DNA of 45,095 nt, taken from positions 1-45,095 of the forward strand of contig JAIYDW010000069.1 of assembly GCA_027487315.1 (NCBI GenBank), written 5' to 3'. This document shows, piece by piece, positions 32,222 through 40,089 of this stretch. Origin of the DNA: Verrucomicrobiaceae bacterium. GTDB taxonomy: Bacteria; Verrucomicrobiota; Verrucomicrobiia; Verrucomicrobiales; Verrucomicrobiaceae. Numbering within the stretch: position 1 is the first letter of the stretch; each line of letters begins with the position of its first letter. Made by a program: the position numbers and the translations under genes. Below the pieces are notes generated by a model. The model saw only the letters and a program-made list of their open reading frames with translations, had not been told where the DNA came from and searched no databases.

Positions 32222-32743
32222 ATGATCACTTCCACTCTCGCCCCTGCTGCCATGAATCCCGCCATGATGTTGTTGCCAACGCAACTGCTGACGCTTCCTT
32301 CGGTTCAGAAAGAGGCCAGTCGATTGGAGCCGGTGAAGCGTTGGAGGATGGCGCACCCGGAGTTGTTTGAGCAGCGTCGGATTGAGGGGATGAAGAAGTC
32401 GGACTTGGTGCGGGAGAATTTGATGCGGTTGCACAGGGAGAAGAAGGCGGAGTGGCACAAGTCGGCGCGGAAGAATCCGAAGTTGCGTGCGACGGTGGAG
32501 CACATCGCGGCGAAGGAGTGGTCGCTGAAGGCACCAAGCGGGGTGGTTTATCGCTTTCGCAATTTGAAGCAGTTTTTGCGCGGCAATGCGGAGTTGTTTG
32601 ATGTGGAGGACGTGATTTGGAAGGAAGTTCCAGGGCGTCCGAGTCAGGCTTGGTGCCGGGCGTTTCACGGGTTGTCGAGGTTGCGCCCGAGTTGTGTGAA
32701 GTTGCTGCCGGACTGGAAGGGGTGGACTTGGTCGGAGGAGTAA
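32222..32743 (+). CDS. Unrecognised small basic protein with a W-x-SP-G...KGW module
   Basis: About 173 residues from the ATG at 32222 (32252 is an alternative; an in-frame ATG at 32159 gives an implausible hydrophobic extension). The N-terminal half is basic and helical (RLHREKKAEWHKSARKNPK). The C-terminal half reads EWSLKAPSGVVYRFRNLKQF, then GLSRLRP, then DWKGWTW. This pattern, SP-G-x2-Y-x-F-x-NL-x2-F followed by a closing KGW, resembles modules attached to phage and homing-endonuclease DNA-binding proteins. The upstream 200 nt are strikingly AT-rich. Function unknown. Confidence 0.55.
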   Translation: MITSTLAPAAMNPAMMLLPTQLLTLPSVQKEASRLEPVKRWRMAHPELFEQRRIEGMKKSDLVRENLMRLHREKKAEWHKSARKNPKLRATVEHIAAKEWSLKAPSGVVYRFRNLKQFLRGNAELFDVEDVIWKEVPGRPSQAWCRAFHGLSRLRPSCVKLLPDWKGWTWSEE

Positions 32744-32785
32744 GAACACGGTTGCGCTTGACCGGGGGGAGGGGAGCGGCTTTGA

Positions 32786-33685
32786 ATGGCGGCTTCCATG
32801 TTGCCTGATTTTTCCACTTACCTCGGATCCCGCTGCCAGTTTGTCGATGCTTTGCTGGATCGGGTGATTCCGACGGGGGAGACGAGGCCGGCGACGTTGC
32901 ACAAGGCGATGCGACACAGCATTTTTGCGGGGGGGAAGCGGTTGCGGCCGGTGCTGTGCATCGCGGCGGCGGAGGCTTGCGGGAGCAGCCAGGAGGCGGC
33001 GGGATTCAATGCGTGCGCGGTGGAGTGTCTGCATACCTACACGCTGATCCATGATGATTTGCCGTGCATGGATGATGATGATTTGCGGCGCGGGGTGCCG
33101 ACGTGTCACAAGGTTTACGGGGAGGGGATCGCGGTTTTGGCGGGGGATGCGCTGCAGGCGCTGGCGTTTGAGTTGATCACGCGGACGCGGGCGACGGTGC
33201 GGCATACGACGGGGGACATGGTGGCGGAGTTGGCGAGGACATCGGGGAGTTTGCACCTAGTAGGCGGGCAGGTGGCGGATGTGGAGGGTGAGGGGAAGAG
33301 GCTGCCGCTGGAGGAGTTGCGGTTTGTGCATGAGAGCAAGACGGCGGCGCTTTTGACGAGTTCGATCCGGTTGGGTGGGATGGCGGCGGATGCGGATGAG
33401 GAGAAGATGGCGGCGTTGGGTCGGTTTGGGATGGCGGCGGGTTTGGCGTTTCAGATTATTGACGACATTTTGGATGTGACGCAGACGAGTGAAAAACTGG
33501 GCAAGAGTGCGGGGAAGGATTTGACGTCGGAGAAGTCGACCTATCCGGCTTTGATCGGGCTGGAGGCGTCACGGGATGAGGCGCATCGGCTGACAGAGGA
33601 GGCGCACGCGGCTTTGGCGTGTTTTGGGTCGGGGGGACTGCGGTTGAAGCAGTTGGCGGATTATCTGCTGGCGCGGGATTATTGA
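32786..33685 (+). CDS. ispA: Polyprenyl (farnesyl/geranylgeranyl) diphosphate synthase
   Basis: A 299-residue short-chain trans-prenyltransferase. It condenses isopentenyl diphosphate with allylic diphosphates. The first Asp-rich motif is DDLPCMDDDDLRRG and the second is FQIIDDILD; GGKRLRP binds diphosphate. The DDxxxxD spacing of the first motif is the bacterial FPPS type. The ATG at 32786 or the one four codons later could start it. The exact chain length cannot be fixed by eye, so the symbol is provisional. Confidence 0.9.
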   Translation: MAASMLPDFSTYLGSRCQFVDALLDRVIPTGETRPATLHKAMRHSIFAGGKRLRPVLCIAAAEACGSSQEAAGFNACAVECLHTYTLIHDDLPCMDDDDLRRGVPTCHKVYGEGIAVLAGDALQALAFELITRTRATVRHTTGDMVAELARTSGSLHLVGGQVADVEGEGKRLPLEELRFVHESKTAALLTSSIRLGGMAADADEEKMAALGRFGMAAGLAFQIIDDILDVTQTSEKLGKSAGKDLTSEKSTYPALIGLEASRDEAHRLTEEAHAALACFGSGGLRLKQLADYLLARDY

Positions 33686-33694
33686 TGGGCTCTG

Positions 33695-33717
33695 GGTGCG
33701 ACCAAGCTGGTCGCGCC
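33695..33717. terminator. 23-nt GC hairpin between convergent genes
   Basis: GGTGCGACC and GGTCGCGCC arms (one G-T wobble) around the loop AAGCT, 9 nt after the ispA stop and before the M23 peptidase stop. It has no T-run. It belongs to the 9-5-9 family at 4295 and 17361. Confidence 0.55.
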
Positions 33718-33738
33718 ACGAGGTGAGGCGGACTGCGA

Positions 33739-34779
33739 CTATGGGAGGCCGCAGGCTAAGCGGATGAGGCTGAGGCCGGAGGGGGTGAGGGTGGCATTTT
33801 CGCCGGAGCCGGTGACGAGGCCGCGGGTGTTGAGGGAGTGGGGGAAGGTTTGGTTGGGGGGGATGCCGGTGAGTTGGGGGGCGGCGATGGAGTCGGTGGT
33901 GGTGCGGATGCGGAGGGGAAGGCCCCAGGCGCTGAAGGTGACGCGCCAGCTGGGGGGAGGGGTGGCGGGTGGTGGGGTGTCGTGAAGCCAAGGGTAGCGT
34001 TTGGCGAGGTCCATTTCGGCGGTGCCGGGGACGGCGACTTCGAAGTAGGGGTCGGAATTTCGGATGAACTTAGCCGGGGTGAGGGTGGGGTCTTTGAGGC
34101 GGGCGAGGTAGAGGGCGGCGAGGTCGAGGCCGATGAGGTTTTGGCCGTTGTAGTTGCCGTGTTTGTTGGGGCTTGAGAAGCCTTGATCGTACCAGGTTTG
34201 GTAGTTGGTGGACCAGAGGAGGTTCAGTTCGATGTGGAGGTGGGCGCGGCGTTTGTCGATGCCGGCGCCGGTGTAACCGAGGCGACCGAGGGGGTGGCCG
34301 GATTTGATGGGATCGCCGACTTCGACGGTGGTGGAGTTGAGGTGGGCGTAGAGGGAGTAGAAGGGGCCCTCACCCCAGTTGTGTTCGAGGACGATGTAGC
34401 GGCCGTAGTTGCTGTGGGAGGGGATTTTGGAGACATGGACGACACGGCCCGGGCAGATGGCGAGGACGTCGTCGAGGGGTTCGCCTTTGGGGTCGCGGTT
34501 GATCGGTTTGATGTCGAGGCCTTCGTGAAAGCGGGCGTAGCCGATTTGTCCGCCGACGCGGCGGGGGTCGCGGACGAAGCCGAATTTGCCGCCTTCCCAG
34601 GGGGTGGTGGTTTGGCCTTCGAAGGTGCGGTCGACGAACTGGTAGAAGTCGCTTCCGGCATTGCGGAAGATGGCGTCGTTGGCGGTGGGGAGGCGGAGTT
34701 CGAAGGGGGTTTGTTGGGCGACGAGAGAGCCGGGGAGAAGGAGTGAAAGGATGAGGAGAGCGAGGGAAGGCTGAAGCAT
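33739..34779 (-). CDS. Secreted M23-family metallopeptidase
   Basis: A 346-residue protein with a signal peptide (about 1-21, SLVAQQ) and a LytM/M23 zinc-peptidase domain. FHEGLDI supplies the H-x3-D ligands and AHLHIELN the H-x-H. The GRYIVLEHNWGEGPFYSLYAHL core is typical. A C-terminal region of about 100 residues (from KFIRNSDPYFEV) is not recognised. It probably cleaves peptidoglycan cross-bridges or acts as an activator in wall growth. Its leader overlaps nothing; a lipoprotein gene lies 12 nt upstream on the same strand. Confidence 0.9.
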   Translation of the reverse strand: MLQPSLALLILSLLLPGSLVAQQTPFELRLPTANDAIFRNAGSDFYQFVDRTFEGQTTTPWEGGKFGFVRDPRRVGGQIGYARFHEGLDIKPINRDPKGEPLDDVLAICPGRVVHVSKIPSHSNYGRYIVLEHNWGEGPFYSLYAHLNSTTVEVGDPIKSGHPLGRLGYTGAGIDKRRAHLHIELNLLWSTNYQTWYDQGFSSPNKHGNYNGQNLIGLDLAALYLARLKDPTLTPAKFIRNSDPYFEVAVPGTAEMDLAKRYPWLHDTPPPATPPPSWRVTFSAWGLPLRIRTTTDSIAAPQLTGIPPNQTFPHSLNTRGLVTGSGENATLTPSGLSLIRLACGLP

Positions 34780-34791
34780 GAGGAAAGAGGG

Positions 34792-35460
34792 TTAGGGGGC
34801 GCCTTCGGGCAGGGGTGGGAGGGGATCGATGGTGGCAGCGGAGGCGTCGGGGGACTGGATGGCGGCGGCTTCTTCTTTCTTGGTTTTGGCTTTTTCGGTG
34901 GTGGCTTCGCGTTCGGATTGTTTGAAGAGGCGGAAGGCTTTTTTCTTTTCGTCCTTGGTGCTGGGGGTCATATCGAAGTTAACGGAGGCGGATTTCATGC
35001 CAGTGATGGTGGGATATTTTTTGGCCATCTCGGCGATGACTTCGTCGCCGACGCCTTCCCAGATGGTGAAGATGCCGTCGGTGATGGGGCGGTCGATGAC
35101 CACGTAGTCGACGCCGCGACCGTTGACGATGGAGCGGAGGATTTCGCCCTGGCGCATGCGGGTGACGAGTTCGAGGGCCTGGGTGCCTTTGAAGTCGAGC
35201 TTGAGGGCGACGCCGTTGCCATTGCCGTTGTCGGCGGGGAAGGAGTGGTAGGCGGCGATGTTGCTGTGAGAGAATTCGGGTGAGCGGGCGAGGATGACTT
35301 TGCGGGGAGGATTGCCGATGAGATCAGGCATGATGGAGCGTGGGGACTCCATTTCGGAGCTTTCGGAATGGACGCTGAGGGTGAAGGTGGGTTTGTCAGT
35401 CTGGCAACTGGTGAAGACCAGGGTGATGAGGGGAAGGAGGAGAAGCAAGAAACGGCTCAT
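34792..35460 (-). CDS. Lipoprotein of unknown function
   Basis: A 222-residue protein with a lipobox ending FTSC (Cys19). The middle part, from ESPRSIMPDLIGNPPRKVILA to VDYVVIDRPITDGIFTIWEGVG, looks like a folded domain seen in verrucomicrobial hypothetical proteins. The C-terminus is a charged Lys/Glu linker followed by a Pro/Ala tail. It precedes the M23 peptidase gene by 12 nt, so an envelope or cell-wall role is plausible but not shown. Confidence 0.65.
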   Translation of the reverse strand: MSRFLLLLLPLITLVFTSCQTDKPTFTLSVHSESSEMESPRSIMPDLIGNPPRKVILARSPEFSHSNIAAYHSFPADNGNGNGVALKLDFKGTQALELVTRMRQGEILRSIVNGRGVDYVVIDRPITDGIFTIWEGVGDEVIAEMAKKYPTITGMKSASVNFDMTPSTKDEKKKAFRLFKQSEREATTEKAKTKKEEAAAIQSPDASAATIDPLPPLPEGAP

Positions 35461-35574
35461 GGGGGAATCAAATCAGAGGACGGTGGTGAATGCAAGGGGG
35501 GAGGTGGATGGGCGGCGGCGGGGGATGTTCATAAGTGGGATTGCTCGATGGAGAAAGACACGGTATGAGACGGG

Positions 35575-36609
35575 ATGGGTTTTGAGTCGCCAAATGTACC
35601 GTTTCCGCCGGCAGATATGCTGGGCCGGAGGCTGCATGATTTGCGATTGTCGGTGACGGACCGCTGCAATTTTAGGTGTGCGTATTGCATGCCGAAGGAG
35701 GTTTTTGGCAGGGATCACTCGTTTTTGCCGAAGAGCGAGATTTTGACGCTGGAGGAGCTGGCGAGGGTGGCGAGGTTGTTTGCGGGGCTGGGGGTGGAGA
35801 AGGTGCGGTTGACTGGGGGGGAGCCGTTGTTGCGGCGGGATTTGACGAAGTTGGTGGCGATGCTGGCGGAGATTCAGCGGTTGAAGGATATCACGCTGAC
35901 CACGAACGGGTCTGGATTGGCGGCGTTGGCAAGGCCTTTGAGGGAGGCGGGGTTGCATCGGGTGACGGTGAGTTTGGATGCGCTGGATGACGGGATTTTC
36001 CGGGCGATGAACGATGTGGATTTTCCGGTGGGGCGGGTGCTTGAGGGGATCGAGGCGGCCGTGGAGGCCGGATTCGGGCCGGTGAAGATCAACATGGTGG
36101 TGAAGCGGGGGGTGAATGAGCATGAGATTTTGCCGATGGCGCGGAGGTTCAGTGGGGCTCAATACATTCTGCGATTCATCGAGTTCATGGATGTGGGGAA
36201 TACGAATGGCTGGCGGATGGACAGTGTGGTGCCGGGGAGTGAGATCGTGGAAGTGATTCGCAGAGAGTTTGCGCTGGAGCCGTTGGCGCCCAACTATGCG
36301 GGGGAGGTGGCGCGGCGGTTTCGGCACGTGGAGGGAGGTGGGGAGATCGGAGTGATCACCTCGGTGACGAAGCCGTTTTGCGGGAGTTGCACGCGTGCGA
36401 GGCTTTCGGCGGATGGGCAGTTGTACACGTGTTTGTTTGGGTCGCATGGGCATGATGTACGAGCGCTTTTGAGGGGGGAGCCTGACGATGCGAAGGTGAT
36501 GCGGGTGCTGGCGAGTTTGTGGTCGGCGAGAGAGGATCGGTACAGTGAGTTGAGGTCATCGATGACGGCGGTGGGTCCTAAGGTGGAGATGTCGAAGATC
36601 GGGGGATGA
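35575..36609 (+). CDS. moaA: GTP 3',8-cyclase (molybdenum cofactor synthesis)
   Basis: A 344-residue radical-SAM enzyme that turns GTP into 3',8-cyclo-GTP, the first step to molybdopterin. The N-terminal cluster site is C-x3-C-x2-C in [13 protein letters not shown]. The C-terminal cluster site is [21 protein letters not shown]. The chain ends in the essential Gly-Gly pair (SKIGG). The TGGEPLLR and TTNGSGL motifs are also present. No other moa genes are in the window. Confidence 0.95.
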   Translation: MGFESPNVPFPPADMLGRRLHDLRLSVTDRCNFRCAYCMPKEVFGRDHSFLPKSEILTLEELARVARLFAGLGVEKVRLTGGEPLLRRDLTKLVAMLAEIQRLKDITLTTNGSGLAALARPLREAGLHRVTVSLDALDDGIFRAMNDVDFPVGRVLEGIEAAVEAGFGPVKINMVVKRGVNEHEILPMARRFSGAQYILRFIEFMDVGNTNGWRMDSVVPGSEIVEVIRREFALEPLAPNYAGEVARRFRHVEGGGEIGVITSVTKPFCGSCTRARLSADGQLYTCLFGSHGHDVRALLRGEPDDAKVMRVLASLWSAREDRYSELRSSMTAVGPKVEMSKIGG

Positions 36610-36678
36610 GGCAGGTGCAATGAGCTTGCAGGGTGTTCAAAGCGGTTCAGGATACGGCGCTCCACTGGGGGGCGTTTG

Positions 36679-37443
36679 ATGAAGTCTTTGATCAACCTTT
36701 TGCAGCCGCTGAGCTTTGCTTGGCTGCTATTGACTTACTGGGTCGTGCGCCGGGCGTGGAAGCGACAGTGGCGGGTGTTGGCTTTGCCGGGATTGGCATG
36801 GTTGATTTTGTCGGTGATGATGTGCACGCCGGTGGCGTCGCTTTTGATGGCGGAGTTGGAAGGGCAGAGTGCGAAGGTGAAGATGGGGGAGGTGGAACAG
36901 GCGGATGCGATTGTGTGTTTGGGCGGGGGAGCGGAGCCGTCGTTGACAGAGCCGACTGGGCTGCATTTGAAGCCGGGGGCGGATCGGTTGAGTACGGCGG
37001 TGGCGTTGTTGATTCAGAAGAAGGCGCCGGTGTTGGTGCTCGGGGGTGGGGGGCTTAAGAAAGCGGGTGTGATGCACTCGGAGGCGGATCAGATGAAGGT
37101 GGGGCTGGGGCAGTTGGGAATCGGGACAGAAGCGATGGTGTCGCTGGGGGTGTGTGCGGACACGCATGATGAAGCGGTCAAGACGGCGGCGCTGGTGAAG
37201 GAGCGTGGCTGGGCGAAGGTGTTGCTGGTGACATCGGCCTATCACATGCCGAGGGCCGCAGGGACGTTTGAGAAGGCGGGTGTTTCAGTGGTGGAGGTGC
37301 CTTGCAACTATGTGAGCAGCTTGAATCGGGTGGGGGATTTCCAGTGGTTGCACCTGCCGCACGGTGATGCGTTTGGCGTGTTTGGGGCGTGGTTCCATGA
37401 GGTGGTTGGAACGTGGGTGTATCGGTGGCGTGGGTGGATGTGA
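36679..37443 (+). CDS. YdcF/SanA/ElyC-family membrane protein (DUF218)
   Basis: A 254-residue protein with two N-terminal membrane helices (about 10-55). A DUF218 domain follows: ADAIVCLGGGAEPS, DRLSTAVALLIQKKAP, LVLGGGGLKKAG, SEADQMKVGLGQLGI and VLLVTSAYHMPRAAGTF. The family, including ElyC, is linked to envelope polysaccharide and peptidoglycan homeostasis. The ATG at 36679 is preferred over the TTG just before it. It converges on the DUF1501 gene across a long hairpin element. Confidence 0.85.
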   Translation: MKSLINLLQPLSFAWLLLTYWVVRRAWKRQWRVLALPGLAWLILSVMMCTPVASLLMAELEGQSAKVKMGEVEQADAIVCLGGGAEPSLTEPTGLHLKPGADRLSTAVALLIQKKAPVLVLGGGGLKKAGVMHSEADQMKVGLGQLGIGTEAMVSLGVCADTHDEAVKTAALVKERGWAKVLLVTSAYHMPRAAGTFEKAGVSVVEVPCNYVSSLNRVGDFQWLHLPHGDAFGVFGAWFHEVVGTWVYRWRGWM

Positions 37444-37448
37444 GTGTG

Positions 37449-37614
37449 AGAGCAGTTTAAGAAAAACTGTAGCCACACCTTTGGGGCGGCGGAGGCGGAT
37501 CTGGGCCGTCGTCAGCTTGGGACGTATGCACTCATATGCCCCGGCGCTGCCAACGGCCCATCTCCACCTCCGGCGCTCCCAAATCTACGGCCACATCTTT
37601 TCTTAAAATGCTCT
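37449..37614. repeat. Long imperfect inverted-repeat element (about 166 nt)
   Basis: The left arm AGAGCAGTTTAAGAAAA pairs with the right-arm complement AGAGCATTTTAAGAAAA. Inside, TTTGGG, CGGAGG, GGA, TGGGCCGT and CAGC recur in order in both arms, with one 1-nt offset; about three quarters of roughly 80 positions pair. The centre is a short ATG-CACT-CAT turn. The right end overlaps the TAG stop of DUF1501. It fills the convergent gap between two genes. Its outer ends resemble those of the element at 26005. Confidence 0.78.
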
Positions 37615-39052
37615 AGGCGAGGATTTCTTTGGCGACGATGCCGTGGACGTCGGTGAGGCGGAAGTCGCGGCCGGCGTAGCGGTAGGTGAGGCGTTCGTGA
37701 TCGAGGCCCATGAGGTGCAGGAGGGTGGCGTGCCAGTCGTGGATGTGCATTTTGTTGTGCACGGCCTCGTAGCCGTAGTCGTCGGTTAGGCCGTAGTTCA
37801 TGCCGCCTTTGACGCCGCCGCCGGCCATCCAGAGGGTGAAGCCTTTGTTGTTGTGGTCGCGTCCGTCGGTGCCCTGGCTGTGTGGGGTGCGGCCGAACTC
37901 GCCGCCCCAGACGACGAGGGTGTCTTTGAGGAGGTCACGTTGTTTGAGGTCTTGGAGGAGACCAGCGATGGCTTGGTCGATTTGGCCGCAGTTGTTTTCG
38001 AGGGCGGCGGTGAGGTTGGTGTGATGGTCCCAGTTGCCGTGGGTGATTTCGATGAAGCGGACGCCGGCTTCGACGAATTTGCGGGCCATGAGGCATTGCT
38101 TGCCGAAGGTGTCGGAGGGGCCTTCGCCGATGCCGTAGAGTTTTTGGGTGGCGGCGCTTTCTTTGCTGAGGTCCATGACGTTGGGGACTTCCGATTGCAT
38201 GCGGAAGGCGAGTTCGTGGGATTCGATGACGCCGTCGATTTCAGGGCTGACGCCGCCGTCGAGTTGTTTGCGGGATTGGTTGAGTTTTTGGATGAGGTCG
38301 AGTTGGGAGCGTTGGGCTTCGGGGTTGAGACGGGTGTTTTTGATGTCGGCCATGCCGGCTTCTTGGCCGCCGAAGCGACGGGCGAATTGCTGGGGTATGG
38401 GGAGGCGATTGCCGCCGAGTTTGGTGCCCTGGTAGATGGCGGGGAGGAAGGCGCTGCCGTAGGTGCGGGTGGCGTTGCCGGGGGGATTGATGGTGATGAA
38501 GCCGGGGAGGTTTTCGTTTTCGGTGCCGAGGCCGTAGAGGGTCCAGGCGCCGAGTGAGGGGCGGATGAATTGGGTGGTGCCGGTGTGGAGTTGGGTGAAG
38601 GCCTGGGGGTGGGCGGGGAGGTCGGTGGCCATGGAGTTGATGATGCAGAGGTCGTCGGCGTGTTTGGCGACGTTGGGGAAAAGGCTGGAGATCCAGAGGC
38701 CGCTTTTGCCGTGTTGTTTGAAGTCCCATTTGGGGGCCATCAGGTCGGCACGGCCGTAGCGGCCTGCGGCGGAGGGGGCGGATTTGCCGGCGTCGGCGAT
38801 GAGTTTGGGTTTGTAGTCGAAGGTGTCGACGTGGGAGGGGGCTCCCTGCATGCAGAGGAAGATGATGTGTTTGGCTTTGGCGGGGAAGTGGGGGGGCTTG
38901 GGGGAAAGGGGGCCGGGGGCGATTGCGGATTGCGGATTTGGGATTGCGGATTGGGCTGAGGCGCGCGCGGCGAGGGCGGAGAAGGCGAGGTAGCCGAAGC
39001 CGTTGGCGGTGGTTTGGAGGACTTCGCGGCGGGTGAGCGGGGTGGCGTTCAT
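37613..39052 (-). CDS. DUF1501 protein (secreted, sulfatase-like fold)
   Basis: A 479-residue protein with a Tat-like leader (LTRREVLQTTANGFGYLAF). The DUF1501 domain follows: KHIIFLCMQGAPSHVDTFDYKP, CLMARKFVEAGVRFIEITHG and VVWGGEFGRTPHSQGTDGRDHN. The family has an alkaline-phosphatase-like fold, abounds in planctomycetes and verrucomicrobia, and usually directly follows a PSCyt1/DUF1549/DUF1553 gene. Here that partner starts over 3 kb upstream. Between the leader and the domain is a low-complexity insert, AQSAIPNPQSAIAPGP, encoded by an iterated GCGGATT repeat. Function in vivo is unknown. Confidence 0.92.
   Translation of the reverse strand: MNATPLTRREVLQTTANGFGYLAFSALAARASAQSAIPNPQSAIAPGPLSPKPPHFPAKAKHIIFLCMQGAPSHVDTFDYKPKLIADAGKSAPSAAGRYGRADLMAPKWDFKQHGKSGLWISSLFPNVAKHADDLCIINSMATDLPAHPQAFTQLHTGTTQFIRPSLGAWTLYGLGTENENLPGFITINPPGNATRTYGSAFLPAIYQGTKLGGNRLPIPQQFARRFGGQEAGMADIKNTRLNPEAQRSQLDLIQKLNQSRKQLDGGVSPEIDGVIESHELAFRMQSEVPNVMDLSKESAATQKLYGIGEGPSDTFGKQCLMARKFVEAGVRFIEITHGNWDHHTNLTAALENNCGQIDQAIAGLLQDLKQRDLLKDTLVVWGGEFGRTPHSQGTDGRDHNNKGFTLWMAGGGVKGGMNYGLTDDYGYEAVHNKMHIHDWHATLLHLMGLDHERLTYRYAGRDFRLTDVHGIVAKEILA
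38921..38956. repeat. GCGGATT iteration inside a coding sequence
   Basis: GATTGCGGATTGCGGATTT followed by GGGATTGCGGATTGGG lies inside the DUF1501 gene, where the minus strand reads it as SAIPNPQSAI. It falls exactly at the junction of the Tat leader and the mature domain, where length is presumably unconstrained. Confidence 0.75.
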
Positions 39053-39056
39053 GGCT

Positions 39057-39099
39057 GGGACAGGATTGACGGGATTTTTGAGGGATTAACAGGAGGTTG
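39057..39099 (+). repeat. Dispersed GGATTAACAGGA repeat, copy B
   Basis: GGGACAGGATTGACGGGATT, then TTTGAGGGATTAACAGGA, matches copy A at 28683 at most positions in the same orientation. It begins 4 nt upstream of the DUF1501 start and so forms part of its leader. Confidence 0.7.
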
Positions 39100-39312
39100 G
39101 GGATGAAACCTGACGCGGGGCGTTTGGTTGCGCGGGGGGAGGTTGTTCGCCGATTCGCCTGAGAAGTTGCTGCAGGGTGAACCCGAAATCCGAAGTTGAG
39201 GGGGCTTGATGGGATTGAGCTTGGAGTGATCCAGCTGTCGAGCCTTTCAGTTACCTCGGCCTCCGGCATTTGAGTTGAGGCCAGATGGATTACTGACTGG
39301 CGTATCCAGGCA
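39100..39312. other. Intergenic spacer upstream of DUF1501
   Basis: No gene is seen. Near 39260-39284 a GGCCTC...GAGGCC hairpin with a 13-nt loop follows the 3-prime end of the vapC-like gene and may terminate it. The rest shows no clear promoter or repeat. Confidence 0.4.
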
Positions 39313-39735
39313 CTATGGGTTGGCGATCACCCAATCGTCGGGTCGCATAGCCCTTGCGCGTTGGATGTGTTCGTTGTCCCAAGACACGAGGTTGCAGCCT
39401 GCAATATCGGCAGTCGCGGCATACAAAGCATCGGCTCCGCGAAGAAAACTGGCTGATCCGATGGATGACGCTTTGGCGAGGAGGGCGGCGTTCACGGGAT
39501 GTTGTTTGGCAGAGGTGGTGTTGAAGATAAGGTTGGCAAGGCGCTGTCCGCGAGCTGCATTGCGGAGTTTGCGAGACAGGGCACAAGTCACTTCAACCAA
39601 TGCGAACGCAGGCACATGAAGCACTACTCCGGCAGACAGTGCATGGCTGATGAATAACCGGCTTGGCGCACAAAGCGGATCGGTCGAATCCTGCGCGGCC
39701 ACCCAGACACTGGCATCCACAGCGACGGCGCTCAT
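39313..39735 (-). CDS. PIN-domain ribonuclease toxin (VapC-like)
   Basis: A 140-residue PIN-domain protein. The acidic residues of the site are visible: Asp in AVAVDASVWVAA, Glu in FALVEVTCALS, Asp in RGADALYAATA and the Asp of LVSWDNEHIQRA. VapC toxins cleave tRNA or rRNA when freed from VapB. The start ATG overlaps the antitoxin stop (ATGA). All key acids are present, so it looks active. Confidence 0.88.
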   Translation of the reverse strand: MSAVAVDASVWVAAQDSTDPLCAPSRLFISHALSAGVVLHVPAFALVEVTCALSRKLRNAARGQRLANLIFNTTSAKQHPVNAALLAKASSIGSASFLRGADALYAATADIAGCNLVSWDNEHIQRARAMRPDDWVIANP

Positions 39736-39998
39736 GCTCTTTCAAGCCGACTGCGTTCCTTGGTCAAATGTGATCGGGCGGTGGGTCCACGTGGGGCAAC
39801 CTGCATCGCCTGATCGGCCTCAGCAAAACAGGCCGCGAGTTTTTTGGATGCTGCGGCTTTGGTGACTGGTTGAACTGCAGGTTGCAAAGCGAGGCGCAGG
39901 CCTTCATCAACGAGGTCCTTCATTTTGCGACCCGTGGAGGCGGCGAACAGTTTGGCTTCACGGTAGAGTTCGTCATTGATCTCCAGTGTGGTTTTCAT
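39732..39998 (-). CDS. VapB-like antitoxin
   Basis: An 88-residue protein. MKTTLEINDELYREAKLFAA followed by STGRKMKDLVDEGLRLAL is the VapB ribbon-helix/antitoxin pattern. The C-terminal part (about 45 residues) is Ala/Arg-rich and should wrap the toxin. The start at 39998 is chosen by homology; in-frame ATGs at 40007 and 40025 are alternatives. The pair is translationally coupled through ATGA and probably autoregulated. Confidence 0.82.
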   Translation of the reverse strand: MKTTLEINDELYREAKLFAASTGRKMKDLVDEGLRLALQPAVQPVTKAAASKKLAACFAEADQAMQVAPRGPTARSHLTKERSRLERA

Positions 39999-40089
39999 TT
40001 GACCCATATTCCCAGATTCCCGCATAGCTGTCAACCGGTGGGCTTGGTTCGCATCGAGGAGGGCGAAGACGAAGTCGTTTGTTGTTGGA

